From NCBI RefSeq assembly GCF_043944905.1, contig NZ_JBIMSN010000032.1, positions 1-64,000 on the forward strand: DNA of 64,000 nt, in the 5' to 3' direction. Source of the stretch: Antrihabitans spumae (lineage in GTDB: Bacteria > Actinomycetota > Actinomycetes > Mycobacteriales > Mycobacteriaceae). The notes under the pieces were generated by a model. The model did no database searches and had not been told where the DNA came from. It saw only the letters and a program-made list of their open reading frames with translations. Below are positions 45,700 through 55,219 of the stretch, in pieces (positions within the stretch are counted from its first letter, which is position 1; each line of letters begins with the position of its first letter). The translations under genes were made by a program, and so were the position numbers.

Positions 45700-46155
45700 T
45701 CACGCCGCGACCAAGGTCACCGAACCTCCAGCGCGAGAAGCGCTTTCGTCTACGACAAGCCAGGTGATCGAATCCGGCAGCGAGGCGAGCTGTTCCCGAG
45801 TCGTCAAGCCGATGCTGACACGGCGGCCGGACACGACGATCCCGGCCATCGTGGCCGATTCAGCTGGATCGATCGACGCGAGAGCGGCTCCCGTCTTCGC
45901 AACCGCCCACATCGCAACGACGGACTCGATCGAAGGCGGCAGCGCCATGACGACGTGGTTGTCGGTCCCTGCGCCCATGTCGACCAGCATTTGGGAAAGA
46001 GTGGTCGACCACGCGTCGACCTCGGCGAAGGTGAGGCTGCGATCACCGGAGGAGACAGCGACACCGTGCGGATCGAGTTCCGCGGTCTCGGTGAAATGCT
46101 CGGGGCGGTTGCGGATGAACGACGTTCCCACCGGTGAATCGACCAGTACGTACAT
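45700..46155 (-). CDS. Orphan N-terminal fragment of an adenylation (AMP-binding) domain
   Basis: 151 residues. It matches only the start of an ANL-superfamily adenylating enzyme: an A1-like LTFAEVDAWS (about 42) and an A2-like AVAKTGAALASIDP (about 85-98). The ATP-binding core motifs (SGTTGxPK, YGxTE) and the C-terminal subdomain are missing, so it cannot catalyse adenylation alone. The start has GGAGG 6 nt upstream. The frame ends with a normal stop, and no remainder of an adenylation domain is readable downstream. It may be a decayed gene or a small protein that reuses the fold. Confidence 0.6.
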   Translation of the reverse strand: MYVLVDSPVGTSFIRNRPEHFTETAELDPHGVAVSSGDRSLTFAEVDAWSTTLSQMLVDMGAGTDNHVVMALPPSIESVVAMWAVAKTGAALASIDPAESATMAGIVVSGRRVSIGLTTREQLASLPDSITWLVVDESASRAGGSVTLVAA

Positions 46156-46170
46156 TGTGACCTCCGTTTG

Positions 46171-46191
46171 TCCGACTCTGCGGGAGTCGGA
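46171..46191 (-). promoter_or_regulatory. Leader hairpin before the adenylation-fragment gene
   Basis: Perfect 8-bp arms TCCGACTC and GAGTCGGA with a 5-nt loop, ending about 5 nt before the GGAGG ribosome-binding site of the minus-strand gene. It could influence translation or mRNA stability. Confidence 0.45.
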
Positions 46192-46376
46192 GTGCTTGTT
46201 TCTCTTGACCGCAAATCTGGTCTATTCCGGAGGTCGGCGACAGCAGCCCGAGTGGTGGTGCTCGCGACCCAAGGGTGAACGATGGTGCACCCGAGGGTGG
46301 TCGGCTCGAGGCTAGGGCGACGATGCGAACGGTTGCCACCAGCTAGCGTCGATGAATCGCGTCGTCCGTCGCCGAC

Positions 46377-46382
46377 TAGAAT
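46377..46382 (+). promoter_or_regulatory. -10 element for leaderless valS
   Basis: TAGAAT ends 6 nt before the valS GTG; no ribosome-binding site lies between. No T-box specifier structure is recognisable in the 233 bp upstream. Confidence 0.6.
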
Positions 46383-46388
46383 CGCCGA

Positions 46389-49064
46389 GTGACCAGCACA
46401 GCCCCCGATAGTTCCGACAGTCGAGCCGATTCGCTACCGAAGAGCTGGGATCCCAGCGCAGTCGAGGAAGACCTGTATCAGGGCTGGGTAGCTGCCGGAT
46501 ATTTCGCGGCGGACCCGACCAGCGACAAGCCGCCGTACTCGATCGTGCTGCCGCCACCGAACGTCACGGGCAGCCTGCACATGGGCCACGCGCTCAACCA
46601 CACGCTGATGGACGCGCTCACTCGTCGCAAGCGGATGCAGGGGTTCGACGTCCTGTGGCAGCCGGGCATGGACCATGCAGGTATCGCGACGCAGAACGTC
46701 GTCGAGAAGCAGCTCGCCGTGGATGGCAAGACGAAAGAGGACTTCGGCCGAGAGCTGTTCATCGACAAGGTGTGGGACTGGAAGCACGCGTCCGGCGGCA
46801 CCATTCAGGGCCAGATGCGCAGGATCGGCGACGGTGTCGACTGGAGCCGCGACCGGTTCACGATGGACGACGGACTCTCCAATGCGGTGCAGACGATCTT
46901 CAAGCGGATGTTCGACGCGGGCCTGATCTATCGCGCCGAGCGGCTGGTGAACTGGTCGCCCGAGCTGCGTACTGCCATATCCGACATTGAAGTTCGGTAC
47001 GAGGACGTCGAGGGCGAGTTGGTCTCGCTACGGTACGGCTCGCTTCGCGACGACGAGCCGCACGTGATCGTCGCGACCACGCGGGTGGAGACGATGCTCG
47101 GTGACACCGCGGTCGCGGTGCACCCCGACGATGCGCGGTACAAGACGATGATCGGCACCACCGTCGAGCACCCGATCACCGGTCGGGCGATACCGATCAT
47201 CGCCGACGACTACGTCGACCCCGAGTTCGGTACCGGCGCAGTGAAGATCACCCCCGCGCACGATCCCAACGACTTCGAGATGGGGCTACGACACAGCCTG
47301 CCGATGCCGTCCATCATGGACGAAACGGCTCGGATCGTCGGAACCGGAACCGAATTCGACGGTATGGACCGTTTCGAGGCACGTGTCAAAGTGCGCGAGC
47401 GTCTGGCCGCGGAAGGGCGAGTCGTCGCCGAAAAGCGTCCGTACCTACACAGTGTCGGTCACTCCGAGCGCAGTGGTGAGGCGATCGAGCCGCGCCTCTC
47501 GCTGCAGTGGTGGGTGAAGGTCGACACTCTCGCCGCCGCTGCAGGCGACGCAATTCGAAACGGCGACACGGTGATTCATCCGAAGAGTCTGGAATCACGG
47601 TGGTTCGCGTGGGTCGACAACATGCACGACTGGTGCATCTCGCGCCAGCTCTGGTGGGGTCACCGCATCCCGATCTGGTACGGGCCCGACGGCGAAACCG
47701 TCTGCGTCGGTCCGGACGAGACGCCGCCCGCCGGCTGGACCCAGGATCCCGATGTGCTCGACACCTGGTTCTCGTCGGGGCTCTGGCCGTTCTCGACACT
47801 CGGTTGGCCCGAGAAGACGCCTGAACTCCAAAAGTATTATCCGACAAGCGTTCTCTTCACCGGCTACGACATCATCTTCTTCTGGGTCGCCCGCATGATG
47901 ATGTTCGGCATGTTCATCGCCGAGGACGACCAGATCGCGGGACCTGGCAAGTCCGGCCTACAGGTGCCGTTCAAGGACGTCTTCCTGCACGGGCTCATCC
48001 GAGATCAGTTCGGCAAGAAGATGTCCAAGTCGCGTGGCAACGGCATCGACCCACTCGACTGGGTCGAGTTGTACGGTGCTGACGCGTTGCGGTTCACCCT
48101 CGCTCGCGGTGCGCAGCCCGGTAGCGACCTCTCGATCGGCGAGTCGCACGCCTCGGCGTCGCGCAACTTCGTCACCAAGCTGTTCAACGCCGTCAAGTTC
48201 GCGCTGATGAACGGTGCAGTGTCGACCGAGTTGCCCGCCCGCGATGCGCTGACCGACGCAGACCGCTGGATCCTCGATCGGCTCGAAGAGGTTCGCGCCG
48301 AAGTGGATTCGGCGTTCGACAGCTACGAGTTCGGTAAAGCCTGCGAAGGTCTCTACCACTTCGCGTGGGACGAGGTGTGCGACTGGTATCTCGAACTGGC
48401 GAAGGTGCAGTTGGCCGATCCGGAGCGCGTGGCCGCTACCCGTGCCGTGCTCGGTGTGGTCCTCGATTCGCTGCTGCGCCTGCTGCATCCGGTGATCCCG
48501 TTCGTCACGGAGACGCTTTGGAAAGCGTTGACAGGTGGTGCATCCGTGGTCGTCGCGCAGTGGCCGACGGCATCGGGAACTGCGGCGGATACTGCTTCAG
48601 CGCAACGTATCTCGGATATGCAGCGCTTGATCACCGAAGTGCGCCGCTTCCGCAGCGATCAGGGTCTCAAGGACAAGCAGAAGGTCGCAGCCCGTCTGGT
48701 CGGCGTCGAGTCGGCCGATCTGGTTGCCCAACTCGACTCGATCAGCTCACTTGCCAGGCTGACCACTCCCGCAGACGATTTCGCCGTAACCGCATCGTTG
48801 GAGGTGCGCCTGAGCAACGCGACGGTCACCGTCGAACTCGATACGTCGGGCACCGTCGATCTGGAGGCCGAGCGACGCAGGCTGGAGAAGGAACTTGCTG
48901 CCGCCGAGAAGGAACTGGCAGCGACGGCCGCGAAACTGTCGAACGAGGCGTTCCTCGCCAAGGCACCGGATCAGGTGGTCGACAAGATCCGGTCGCGGCG
49001 AAGCCTTGCCGAAGAAGAGGTCGCCAGAGTCGGTGCGCGCCTGCGCGACATGGGTGCCAAGTGA
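46389..49064 (+). CDS. valS: Valyl-tRNA synthetase
   Basis: 891 residues. Class I synthetase with HIGH variant HMGH in PPPNVTGSLHMGHAL (about 53-67), CP1 editing domain (about 200-340), KMSKS in KKMSKSRGN (about 543) and the C-terminal coiled-coil arm of ValRS (about 825-890, EAERRRLEKELAAAEKELAA in part). It charges tRNA-Val and edits Thr-tRNA-Val. It overlaps folC by 4 nt; valS-folC-DUF4233 form one coupled unit, as in mycobacteria. Confidence 0.97.
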   Translation: MTSTAPDSSDSRADSLPKSWDPSAVEEDLYQGWVAAGYFAADPTSDKPPYSIVLPPPNVTGSLHMGHALNHTLMDALTRRKRMQGFDVLWQPGMDHAGIATQNVVEKQLAVDGKTKEDFGRELFIDKVWDWKHASGGTIQGQMRRIGDGVDWSRDRFTMDDGLSNAVQTIFKRMFDAGLIYRAERLVNWSPELRTAISDIEVRYEDVEGELVSLRYGSLRDDEPHVIVATTRVETMLGDTAVAVHPDDARYKTMIGTTVEHPITGRAIPIIADDYVDPEFGTGAVKITPAHDPNDFEMGLRHSLPMPSIMDETARIVGTGTEFDGMDRFEARVKVRERLAAEGRVVAEKRPYLHSVGHSERSGEAIEPRLSLQWWVKVDTLAAAAGDAIRNGDTVIHPKSLESRWFAWVDNMHDWCISRQLWWGHRIPIWYGPDGETVCVGPDETPPAGWTQDPDVLDTWFSSGLWPFSTLGWPEKTPELQKYYPTSVLFTGYDIIFFWVARMMMFGMFIAEDDQIAGPGKSGLQVPFKDVFLHGLIRDQFGKKMSKSRGNGIDPLDWVELYGADALRFTLARGAQPGSDLSIGESHASASRNFVTKLFNAVKFALMNGAVSTELPARDALTDADRWILDRLEEVRAEVDSAFDSYEFGKACEGLYHFAWDEVCDWYLELAKVQLADPERVAATRAVLGVVLDSLLRLLHPVIPFVTETLWKALTGGASVVVAQWPTASGTAADTASAQRISDMQRLITEVRRFRSDQGLKDKQKVAARLVGVESADLVAQLDSISSLARLTTPADDFAVTASLEVRLSNATVTVELDTSGTVDLEAERRRLEKELAAAEKELAATAAKLSNEAFLAKAPDQVVDKIRSRRSLAEEEVARVGARLRDMGAK

Positions 49065-50491
49065 GCACCGAGGGCGACCCCGTCGCACTAGAGGCGCCGT
49101 CCGCGGTCGATCTCGCAGAGCTGACCCTCGTCGAGGCCGAGCTCGACAAGCGTTGGCCCGAAACGAAAATCGAGCCGTCGACTGCTCGGATCTCCGCACT
49201 GATGGATCTGCTCGGCGCGCCGCAGCACGGCTATCCGGCAATCCACGTTGCCGGCACGAACGGCAAGACGTCGGTCACCCGCATGGTCGACGCGCTCCTG
49301 CAGAGTCTGCATCGCCGCACCGGTCGGACGACGAGCCCGCACCTGCAATCGCCGACCGAGCGGATAAGTATCGACGGCCTGCCGATCTCGCCGCGTCTCT
49401 ACGTCGACACCTATCGCGAGATCCTGCCGTACGTCGAAATGGTCGACGCGTCCTCGGAAAGCGCAGGCGGACCTGCGATGAGCAAGTTCGAGGTCGTCAC
49501 AGCGATGGCGTTCGCCGCGTTCGCGGAAGCGCCGGTCGACGTGGCTGTCGTCGAGGTCGGTCTCGGCGGTCGGTGGGACGCGACCAACGTGATCGACGGT
49601 CAGGTCGCCGTGATCACGCCGATCGGACTCGACCACGTCGACTACCTCGGTCCGGATCTGACGAGTATCGCCGGTGAGAAGGCCGGAATCATCAAACGCG
49701 CACGCGAACAACTCGTTCCGATCGATACCGTCGCCGTCATCGCGCAACAGGAACCCGAAGTGATGGACGTCCTGCTGCGTCGCGCCGTCGAGGTCGATGC
49801 TGCCGTTGCTCGGGAGGGGTCCGAGTTCAAGGTGCTCGGTCGGCGCATCGCGGTCGGCGGGCAGGAACTGCAACTACAGGGGCTCGGCGGTGTCTACGAC
49901 GAGATCTTCCTGCCACTGCACGGCGAACACCAGGCGCACAACGCAGTACTCGCGCTCGCGGCTGTCGAAGCGTTCTTCGGCGCAGGCGCCGATCGTAGGC
50001 TCGACGTCGATGCGATACGCGCGGGTTTCGCGTCGGTCACGTCGCCGGGTCGCCTCGAACGTGTTCGGAGTGCCCCGACCATATTTCTCGACGCGGCACA
50101 CAACCCGGCAGGCGCCAAGGCGCTGGCGGCGGCCCTTGCCGCCGAGTTCGATTTCCGCAAACTCGTCGGCGTCGTCGCCGTGATGCGGGACAAGGACGTC
50201 GCGGGCATTCTCGAAGCGCTCGAGCCTGCATTCGACGAGATCGTTGTCACGACCAACGGATCGCCGCGCTCGATGGAAGCCGAAGAACTCGGCAATCTCG
50301 CGGTCCAACGCTTCGGCGACGAGCGCGTCGTCGTTGCGGCGACGTTGCCGGATGCGCTGGAGACGGCGATAGGGCTCGCGGAGGACGTCGTCGAACCGGG
50401 GGAGGCGGTCTCGGGTGCCGGGGTCGTCGTGACCGGGTCCGTCGTGACTGCCGGTGCGGCGCGTGCGTTGTTCGGAAAGGATCCCGCGTGA
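49061..50491 (+). CDS. folC: Folylpolyglutamate synthase / dihydrofolate synthase
   Basis: 476 residues, GTG start inside the valS stop (GTGA). Mur-ligase-like: P-loop HVAGTNGKTSV (about 62-72), the omega-loop region TSPHLQSPTERI, VGLGGRWDATNV (about 168) and the C-terminal domain with LDAAHNPAGAKALA. It adds glutamates to folates. The longer open frame upstream runs antisense-like in the valS region and is not used. Confidence 0.95.
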   Translation: MSTEGDPVALEAPSAVDLAELTLVEAELDKRWPETKIEPSTARISALMDLLGAPQHGYPAIHVAGTNGKTSVTRMVDALLQSLHRRTGRTTSPHLQSPTERISIDGLPISPRLYVDTYREILPYVEMVDASSESAGGPAMSKFEVVTAMAFAAFAEAPVDVAVVEVGLGGRWDATNVIDGQVAVITPIGLDHVDYLGPDLTSIAGEKAGIIKRAREQLVPIDTVAVIAQQEPEVMDVLLRRAVEVDAAVAREGSEFKVLGRRIAVGGQELQLQGLGGVYDEIFLPLHGEHQAHNAVLALAAVEAFFGAGADRRLDVDAIRAGFASVTSPGRLERVRSAPTIFLDAAHNPAGAKALAAALAAEFDFRKLVGVVAVMRDKDVAGILEALEPAFDEIVVTTNGSPRSMEAEELGNLAVQRFGDERVVVAATLPDALETAIGLAEDVVEPGEAVSGAGVVVTGSVVTAGAARALFGKDPA

Positions 50492-50901
50492 GTTCCGACA
50501 GCCCCGCAGACGGGGAAACGACCCAGTTCGGTGAGCCGACCAAGGATCCGTGGAAAGCCTTCCGCGGCGTGCTGGCCGGGGTACTGATACTCGAGGCGAT
50601 CGTCGTGTTGCTCGGTCTGCCGATCGTGGCGAAGCTCAGCGGTGGCGTCACATGGGTGTCGGGCGGCTACCTCGTCGGCCTCGCGCTGCTGATGATCGCC
50701 GGTGGCGGATTGCAACGGCGGCCGTGGGCAATGCCGTACAACCTTGCGCTGCAGGTGGCGTTCGTTGCCGGCTGGTTCGCGCATCCGTCGATCGGCGTCA
50801 TCGGTCTCATTTTCGCGGGAGTGTGGGGCTACCTGCTCTGGCTTCGGCGTGACGTCCAGTCGCGGATGAAGAGGGGGCTGCTCCCGGGCCAGCGAGACTA
50901 G
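50488..50901 (+). CDS. DUF4233 membrane protein, Rv2446c-like
   Basis: 137 residues, GTG start overlapping the folC stop by 4 nt. Four transmembrane helices (about 26-45, 55-72, 85-100, 103-118) after a polar N-terminus, basic C-terminus. Conserved between folC and ndk across Mycobacteriales; function unknown. Confidence 0.85.
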   Translation: MSSDSPADGETTQFGEPTKDPWKAFRGVLAGVLILEAIVVLLGLPIVAKLSGGVTWVSGGYLVGLALLMIAGGGLQRRPWAMPYNLALQVAFVAGWFAHPSIGVIGLIFAGVWGYLLWLRRDVQSRMKRGLLPGQRD

Positions 50902-50906
50902 ACCTC

Positions 50907-50912
50907 TAGGCT
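50907..50912 (+). promoter_or_regulatory. -10 element for leaderless ndk
   Basis: TAGGCT ends 7 nt before the ndk GTG. The short 18-bp gap between genes contains no ribosome-binding site, so ndk likely has its own leaderless start. Confidence 0.58.
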
Positions 50913-50919
50913 GTCGGCC

Positions 50920-51339
50920 GTGACTGAGCGCACCCTTATCCTTATCAAGCCCGATGCCGTTTCTCGCGGATACATCGGCGAAGTCCTCGGCCGGATCGAA
51001 CGCAAAGGTCTGACCATCGCCGCGCTGGAGCTGAAGAACGTCTCCAACGAACTAGCAAGCAGCCACTACGCAGAGCACGCCGAACGGCCGTTCTTCGGTT
51101 CACTGCTCGAATTCATCACCTCCGGACCGGTCGTAGCGGCCGTCGTCGAGGGTCCGCGCGCGATCGCCGCCTTCCGACAGCTCGCCGGTGGCACCGATCC
51201 CGTCGAGAAGGCAACGCCTGGCACGATTCGTGGCGATCTCGCCCTGGAGACCCAGGAAAACCTCGTGCACGGATCGGATTCCGCCGAGTCCGCAGCACGC
51301 GAGATTGCCCTGTGGTTCCCCGAACTGTCCAACGCCTGA
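50920..51339 (+). CDS. ndk: Nucleoside diphosphate kinase
   Basis: 139 residues. TLILIKPDAVSRGYIGEVLGRIE at the N-terminus, RPFFGSLLEFITSGPVVA in the middle, and the active site NLVHGSDSAESAAREI with the phospho-histidine (His at about 117). It equilibrates NTP pools. A strong hairpin terminator follows at once. Confidence 0.96.
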   Translation: MTERTLILIKPDAVSRGYIGEVLGRIERKGLTIAALELKNVSNELASSHYAEHAERPFFGSLLEFITSGPVVAAVVEGPRAIAAFRQLAGGTDPVEKATPGTIRGDLALETQENLVHGSDSAESAAREIALWFPELSNA

Positions 51340-51348
51340 GACAACACG

Positions 51349-51394
51349 ACACGTTCGCTCCGGACGCCGATGGCGAGCGCCGGAGCGAGCGTGT
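51349..51394 (+). terminator. ndk terminator hairpin
   Basis: A 15-bp stem (ACACGTTCGCTCCGG with CCGGAGCGAGCGTGT, one wobble), 16-nt loop that itself can form CGCC-GAT-GGCG. Confidence 0.8.
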
Positions 51395-51747
51395 GGGATA
51401 CTGGTGACGGTTACACCACATAAGCTCCACTTGTTCGTCATGTTGATGTAACCGGGATGACTCCACAGTTCGATGCCGTCATCGCTGCCACGGACAACGC
51501 AAGAAGATGTCGGTTGCCCGCGTCGGCACGCTCGATGATCAGCGCGCGAACCACGGCACAGCCATCCAAGCCAGGCACCGCGTGCCCAGCAAGCCCACAC
51601 AGACCAGATTCATCGGACATTACCGAGTACGCGGAGCGAGACCACACAATCTCGCGGCCACAGGCGCGGGTACACATGTAGCCCCTGAGTGGCCGCGTCA
51701 CCTCCCGATTGCTGGGCGGACGCGCCCGGGGGTCCGAGGGAGACCAC
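51395..51747 (+). promoter_or_regulatory. Long structured rne leader
   Basis: A GATACT -10-like element at 51397-51402 would give a 5' leader of about 340 nt. It contains a long-range stem CGGTTAC (51408-51414) with GTAACCG (51448-51454), and a hairpin GCGAGA/TCTCGC at 51636-51655. A 74-codon open frame at 51457 has no convincing ribosome-binding site. Long rne leaders mediate autoregulation in other bacteria. Confidence 0.5.
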
Positions 51748-54700
51748 GTGGCCGATCAAGTGCCGCCCGAGACATCCGAAGAGCTGAACGAAGTTGATTC
51801 AGCCGAGACACCCAAGTCCGCGAGCGGTGATTCGCAGGACTCGGGATCGTCGATCGCAACCACCGAAACGGCACCGGAACTTCCGGATCGCATTCGGGTG
51901 CACGCGCTTGCCAAGTTGCTCGGCGTCAAGAGCAAACAGGTCCTCGCTGCGCTGACCGAGGTCGGCGCCGAAGCGAAGAGCCCGCAGTCGAGCCTGAACC
52001 GCGACATCGCGGAATCAGTGCGCGACCTGCTTACCGGCGTCACCGATCCCGTCGCGGCTCCTGCTGCCACAGCTCCTCCTGCGACAGCTGACGACGCGGC
52101 CGAAGTATCGGTGGTAGCCGAAGCGCCGGTCGAAACAGAAACTACGGTCGAAACTGAGACTCCGGTCGCCGTCGAACCCGTCGTCGAGACTCCCGTTGTT
52201 GCCGAGGTCGTCGACACGCCGACCCCGGTGTCCAACGACATGAACCTGTTCTCCGGGCCGATCCGGTCCGACGCCGATGCCGAACTTCCGCCGATCTTCG
52301 TGACCCCGGCGGTTGTACACGCCCCGTTGTTCCTGCAGCCCGACACGGCGGCCGTCGAAGAGACCCGCAGACGCCGCCGGACCCGAGTTGCCGCGACGGA
52401 CAAGTCCGACGATCAGCAATCCGACACTGCCGATGCCGAGTCTTCGACGGCTGGATCCGGAAAAGCTGCAAGCAAGTCGACAGCCGACAACTCGCAAGCC
52501 GACACCACCCAAGCCGACACGTCTGGATCCGACTCAGCCGGATCCGACTCAGCCGATTCCCGCAAGAGCGGCCGGACTGTTGTCGACGAGGGCGCCGACC
52601 AGGCACCCGAGGCGACGTCGGACGACAGCACGGATGCTGCCGACGACGACAAGAACGACGGCGCCCAACCGAAACGACGCCGCCGCGGACGCCGCGGACG
52701 TGGTCGTGGCCGCGGTGAGCAGGCGGGTGGCGACGCAGAGGACGATTCCGACGACTCGACGGATGCCGACGAGCAGGCCGCGGATTCAGCAGACGCTGCG
52801 GATTCATCAGGTGCAGCAGGTTCGGGCTCCACCGATCGATCGGATGCCGACTCCGACACCACGGGTGCGGACGCCGACGATTCAGACGACTCCGACGGTG
52901 ACGACGACTCCGACGACAGCGGCACCGGCGACGGACCCAACCGCCGCAGGCGTCGTCGTCGGCGCCGCAAGGTCACCGGCGACGCCGCAACAGGTGACGC
53001 CGCGGCCTCGGAGGACGATCCGCCGAACACGGTCGTTCACGAGCGCGAGCCGCGCAACAAACCCCGTGTAGTCAGGGACGAAGTTCAAGGCATCACCGGC
53101 TCGACCAGGCTCGAAGCGAAGCGTCAGCGTCGACGGGACGGTCGCGATGCCGGTCGTCGTCGCCCGCCGATCTTGACCGAAAGCGAATTCCTGGCCCGCC
53201 GGGAGGCCGTCGACCGCGTCATGGTCGTGCGCGAGAAGGCTTTCGGCGATCACCCGTCCGCAACGCAGGTTGCTGTGCTCGAGGACGACATCCTCGTCGA
53301 GCATTTCGTCACCAACACCAGCTCCGGCTCGATGGTCGGCAATGTCTACGTCGGTCGCGTGCAGAACGTGCTTCCGAGCATGGAAGCGGCGTTCGTCGAT
53401 ATCGGCCGTGGCCGCAACGGCGTGCTCTACGCCGGTGAAGTGAACTGGGAAGCAGCAGGTCTCGGCGGTAACTCGCGCAAGATCGAGCAGGCACTCAAGC
53501 CGGGCGACCAGGTGCTCGTCCAGGTCAGCAAGGACCCGGTCGGCCACAAGGGCGCACGTCTGACGACACAGATCAGCCTTGCCGGCCGATTCCTCGTCTA
53601 CGTTCCAGGCGGTTCGTCGACCGGCATCTCTCGCAAGCTGCCGGACACGGAACGCAAGCGCCTCAAGGAGATTCTGCGCGACATCGTGCCGAACGATGCC
53701 GGCGTCATCATCAGGACGGCGTCCGAAGGTGTCAGCGAGGAAGAACTCGCTCGCGATGTCGAGCGCCTGCAGAACCAGTGGCGGCAGATCGAAGAACAGG
53801 CCGCCAACGCAGGCAAGGGCAACACACAAACTCTGTACGAAGAGCCCGATCTGCTGGTCAAGGTCATTCGCGACCTCTTCAACGAGGACTTCGCCAAGAT
53901 CGTGATCGAGGGGGAGAAGGCCTGGAGCACAGTCGAGACCTACATCGCCACGGTTGCACCCGACCTGCTGCCACGGGTACATCGGCACGACACCAACGGC
54001 GGACCCGACGTTTTCGAGACGTACCGGATCGACGAACAACTCGCGAAGGCACTCGATCGCAAGGTCTGGTTGCCGTCGGGCGGAACGCTCGTCATCGACC
54101 GGACCGAGGCGATGACCGTCGTCGACGTCAACACCGGCAAATTCACCGGTGCCGGTGGCAACCTCGAAGAGACGGTTACCCGTAACAACCTCGAAGCTGC
54201 CGAGGAAATCGTTCGGCAGATGCGGCTGCGCGATATCGGCGGCATGATCGTCGTCGACTTCATCGACATGGTGCTCGAGTCGAACCGCGACCTGGTGTTG
54301 CGACGGTTGACCGAAGCGCTCGGGCGCGACCGCACCCGTCATCAGGTGTCGGAAGTGACGTCGCTCGGCTTGGTCCAGATGACGAGGAAGAAGCTCGGCA
54401 CCGGACTCGTCGAGGCGTTCTCGACGACGTGCGAGCACTGCCATGGCCGCGGCATACTCGTGCACTCCTACCCCGTGGAGATGTCGACGTCGTCCGACGA
54501 CAACGGTGCACGGTCGGCGTCGCGTGGCGATTCGACGCCACGGAAGCGGCGTGGTCGGGAACGTCCGGCGGCCGAAACCCCTGCTGATGGTGCGTCCAAC
54601 GGACAGTCCACGGTCGAGGTCGATCCTTCGATCAAGCGTGCGCATCCGGTCGCACTCGCGATGGCCGCCCACCACGGTGATCATCCGGCAGACGGTGCCC

Positions 54701-55170
54701 AGGCAGCCGAGGGTGCACCGGCGGACACAACTGCTGTCGAGGTAGCGGACGGCGGAGACGGTACGGTTGCGGCCGCGATCGACACCACGGAAGCGGTTGT
54801 CGTCGACGAGGTGGTCGCAGGCGGTGCAACGACCGACGAGCCGACCGCAGCGGCTGTTGTCGAGGAGCAGGCCGTGCATACTGTCGAGCCGGAACGGGTC
54901 GACGTGCCCGAACCGGTGTCGGAGCAGACGCCTGCGGCAGATGACGAGCCGAAGAAGAAGTCGTGGCTGCGCCGGCGTGTTTCTCGCCCAGCGGCAGCAC
55001 CGTCGGGTGAGTCCACTGCTGGAACGGTTTTCGTCCTACCGGCAGCAGGCTCCGAGCCGCCCGCTCGGGTTGTGACGAGCGAACCGGAACCGCCGCCACC
55101 ACCGCGTGAACCGCGGCGACGCAGGGCTGCTGGACGCCCTGCCGGTCCGCCGGTGGATGTGGACGCCTGA
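51748..55170 (+). CDS. rne: Ribonuclease E/G family endoribonuclease with IF2_N-like N-terminus
   Basis: 1140 residues from the GTG preceded by GAGGGAG. Order: IF-2 N-terminal-like segment (about 48-95, IRVHALAKLLGVKSKQVLAA), an acidic/low-complexity region (100-430) with a basic RG-rich island (RRRGRRGRGRGRG, about 312-327) and a second basic cluster near 400, S1 domain (about 525-610), catalytic region with DVNTGKF (about 791) and VVDFIDM (about 832), zinc-link CEHCHGRG (about 894), and a disordered acidic C-terminus with a late basic patch. It cleaves single-stranded RNA at 5'-monophosphate ends and scaffolds a degradosome. A tandem 15-bp duplication (52525-52554) encodes GSDSA twice. Confidence 0.95.
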   Translation: MADQVPPETSEELNEVDSAETPKSASGDSQDSGSSIATTETAPELPDRIRVHALAKLLGVKSKQVLAALTEVGAEAKSPQSSLNRDIAESVRDLLTGVTDPVAAPAATAPPATADDAAEVSVVAEAPVETETTVETETPVAVEPVVETPVVAEVVDTPTPVSNDMNLFSGPIRSDADAELPPIFVTPAVVHAPLFLQPDTAAVEETRRRRRTRVAATDKSDDQQSDTADAESSTAGSGKAASKSTADNSQADTTQADTSGSDSAGSDSADSRKSGRTVVDEGADQAPEATSDDSTDAADDDKNDGAQPKRRRRGRRGRGRGRGEQAGGDAEDDSDDSTDADEQAADSADAADSSGAAGSGSTDRSDADSDTTGADADDSDDSDGDDDSDDSGTGDGPNRRRRRRRRRKVTGDAATGDAAASEDDPPNTVVHEREPRNKPRVVRDEVQGITGSTRLEAKRQRRRDGRDAGRRRPPILTESEFLARREAVDRVMVVREKAFGDHPSATQVAVLEDDILVEHFVTNTSSGSMVGNVYVGRVQNVLPSMEAAFVDIGRGRNGVLYAGEVNWEAAGLGGNSRKIEQALKPGDQVLVQVSKDPVGHKGARLTTQISLAGRFLVYVPGGSSTGISRKLPDTERKRLKEILRDIVPNDAGVIIRTASEGVSEEELARDVERLQNQWRQIEEQAANAGKGNTQTLYEEPDLLVKVIRDLFNEDFAKIVIEGEKAWSTVETYIATVAPDLLPRVHRHDTNGGPDVFETYRIDEQLAKALDRKVWLPSGGTLVIDRTEAMTVVDVNTGKFTGAGGNLEETVTRNNLEAAEEIVRQMRLRDIGGMIVVDFIDMVLESNRDLVLRRLTEALGRDRTRHQVSEVTSLGLVQMTRKKLGTGLVEAFSTTCEHCHGRGILVHSYPVEMSTSSDDNGARSASRGDSTPRKRRGRERPAAETPADGASNGQSTVEVDPSIKRAHPVALAMAAHHGDHPADGAQAAEGAPADTTAVEVADGGDGTVAAAIDTTEAVVVDEVVAGGATTDEPTAAAVVEEQAVHTVEPERVDVPEPVSEQTPAADDEPKKKSWLRRRVSRPAAAPSGESTAGTVFVLPAAGSEPPARVVTSEPEPPPPPREPRRRRAAGRPAGPPVDVDA

Positions 55171-55219
55171 CCGGTCCTTGTTACCTCGGTCGCAGTGGCT
55201 CCGGCCGGCGGTGGTCAGT

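Noticed and set aside
45576..45767. 63-codon frame upstream of the adenylation fragment
   Set aside because: It runs straight across the 20-bp hairpin and its translation mirrors that stem.
46156..46388. T-box riboswitch for valS
   Set aside because: No T-box sequence or specifier loop is visible and the -10 element lies 6 nt before the start codon, leaving no leader.
51457..51681. 74-codon frame in the rne leader
   Set aside because: No good ribosome-binding site and an unbiased composition; more likely untranslated leader.
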